NCBI RefSeq assembly: GCF_031882575.1
Contig: NZ_CP134772.1
Location: forward strand, 6,173,001-6,237,000
Source of the DNA: Pseudomonas sp. VD-NE ins
Lineage (GTDB): Bacteria; Pseudomonadota; Gammaproteobacteria; Pseudomonadales; Pseudomonadaceae
DNA: 64,000 nucleotides
Direction of reading: 5' to 3'
The translations under genes were made by a program, and so were the position numbers. Below are positions 63,971 through 64,000 of the stretch, in pieces. The notes below the pieces were generated by a model that was not told the origin of the DNA, ran no database searches, and was given only the letters and a program-made list of their open reading frames with translations. Position 1 is the stretch's first letter; every line of letters starts with the position of its first letter.

Positions 63971-64000
63971 AAAAACCGATTATTGCCATCGTCTATAGTG
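63967..64000 (+). CDS. Start of an unidentified gene (truncated by window edge)
   Basis: A GTG overlapping the GMC stop (GTGA) opens a frame reading MKKPIIAIVYS to the window end. The hydrophobic beta strand with a terminal Tyr-Ser would fit the start of a flavodoxin-like protein, but eleven codons are too few to decide. Confidence 0.4.
   Translation, partial: MKKPIIAIVYS

Overview
The window is chromosomal DNA of a Pseudomonas, most likely the P. fluorescens group. The evidence is the moderately high GC content, typical Pseudomonas proteins (PilGHIJ-ChpA, AlgH, MetX/MetW, a PyrR-PyrB-inactive PyrC operon, RpoH, FtsYEX) and many Pseudomonas-type REP pairs. From memory, the gene order largely follows the P. 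aeruginosa PAO1 stretch PA0364-PA0423, read backwards. No tRNA, rRNA, CRISPR array, prophage or transposase was seen.

Layout. 1-3.1 kb: yceI (partial) with cytochrome b561, a small lipoprotein and an exported flavin amine oxidase with a Lys/Ala/Pro-rich tail. 3.3-6.3 kb: bioA, rsmE and a hemolysin III-like membrane protein. 6.4-15.0 kb: a complete malonate decarboxylase locus (mdcABCDEGHLM on the minus strand, mdcR convergent at its far end). This is an accessory block relative to PAO1. 15.3-16.2 kb: a DUF6124-like gene with a possibly structured leader, then a REP pair. 16.2-26.1 kb: the twitching chemosensory operon pilG-pilH-pilI-pilJ-chpA-cheW, lacking pilK and chpB. 26.4-32.4 kb: gshB, tonB3-like, algH, ruvX, pyrR, pyrB, pyrC'. 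32.5-35.0 kb: a TM2 protein, an NlpC/P60 hydrolase and pilT. 35.1-42.3 kb: yggS, proC, yggT, yggU, metX, metW, a DUF4426 gene, rdgB, hemW and a DUF3392 gene. 42.4-46.5 kb: trmB, thiG, thiS, a DUF423 gene, mtgA and rpoH. 46.6-49.9 kb: ftsX, ftsE, ftsY. 50.2-56.5 kb: two M16 peptidase pairs flanking rsmD. 56.6-60.1 kb: an alpha/beta hydrolase, an AraC regulator, a sulfurtransferase and a TetR regulator. 60.3-64.0 kb: an oxidation cassette of aldehyde dehydrogenase, Tat-exported small protein and GMC oxidoreductase, plus the start of one more gene.

How the genes fit together. Most genes sit in tight operons with 1-8 bp start/stop overlaps. The mdc locus encodes uptake of malonate (MdcLM), the decarboxylase (MdcA/C/D/E), the prosthetic-group pathway (MdcB/G) and the malonyl transferase (MdcH). 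Pil-Chp, TonB3 and PilT all relate to type IV pili. No pilus structural gene is in the window.

No clearly new multi-gene system was found. The best leads are the duplicated M16 pair around rsmD, the leader of the DUF6124-like gene with mutually exclusive pairing elements, the amine oxidase with an AlgP-like tail, the chemosensory operon without adaptation enzymes, and several unnamed dyad-symmetric repeat families.
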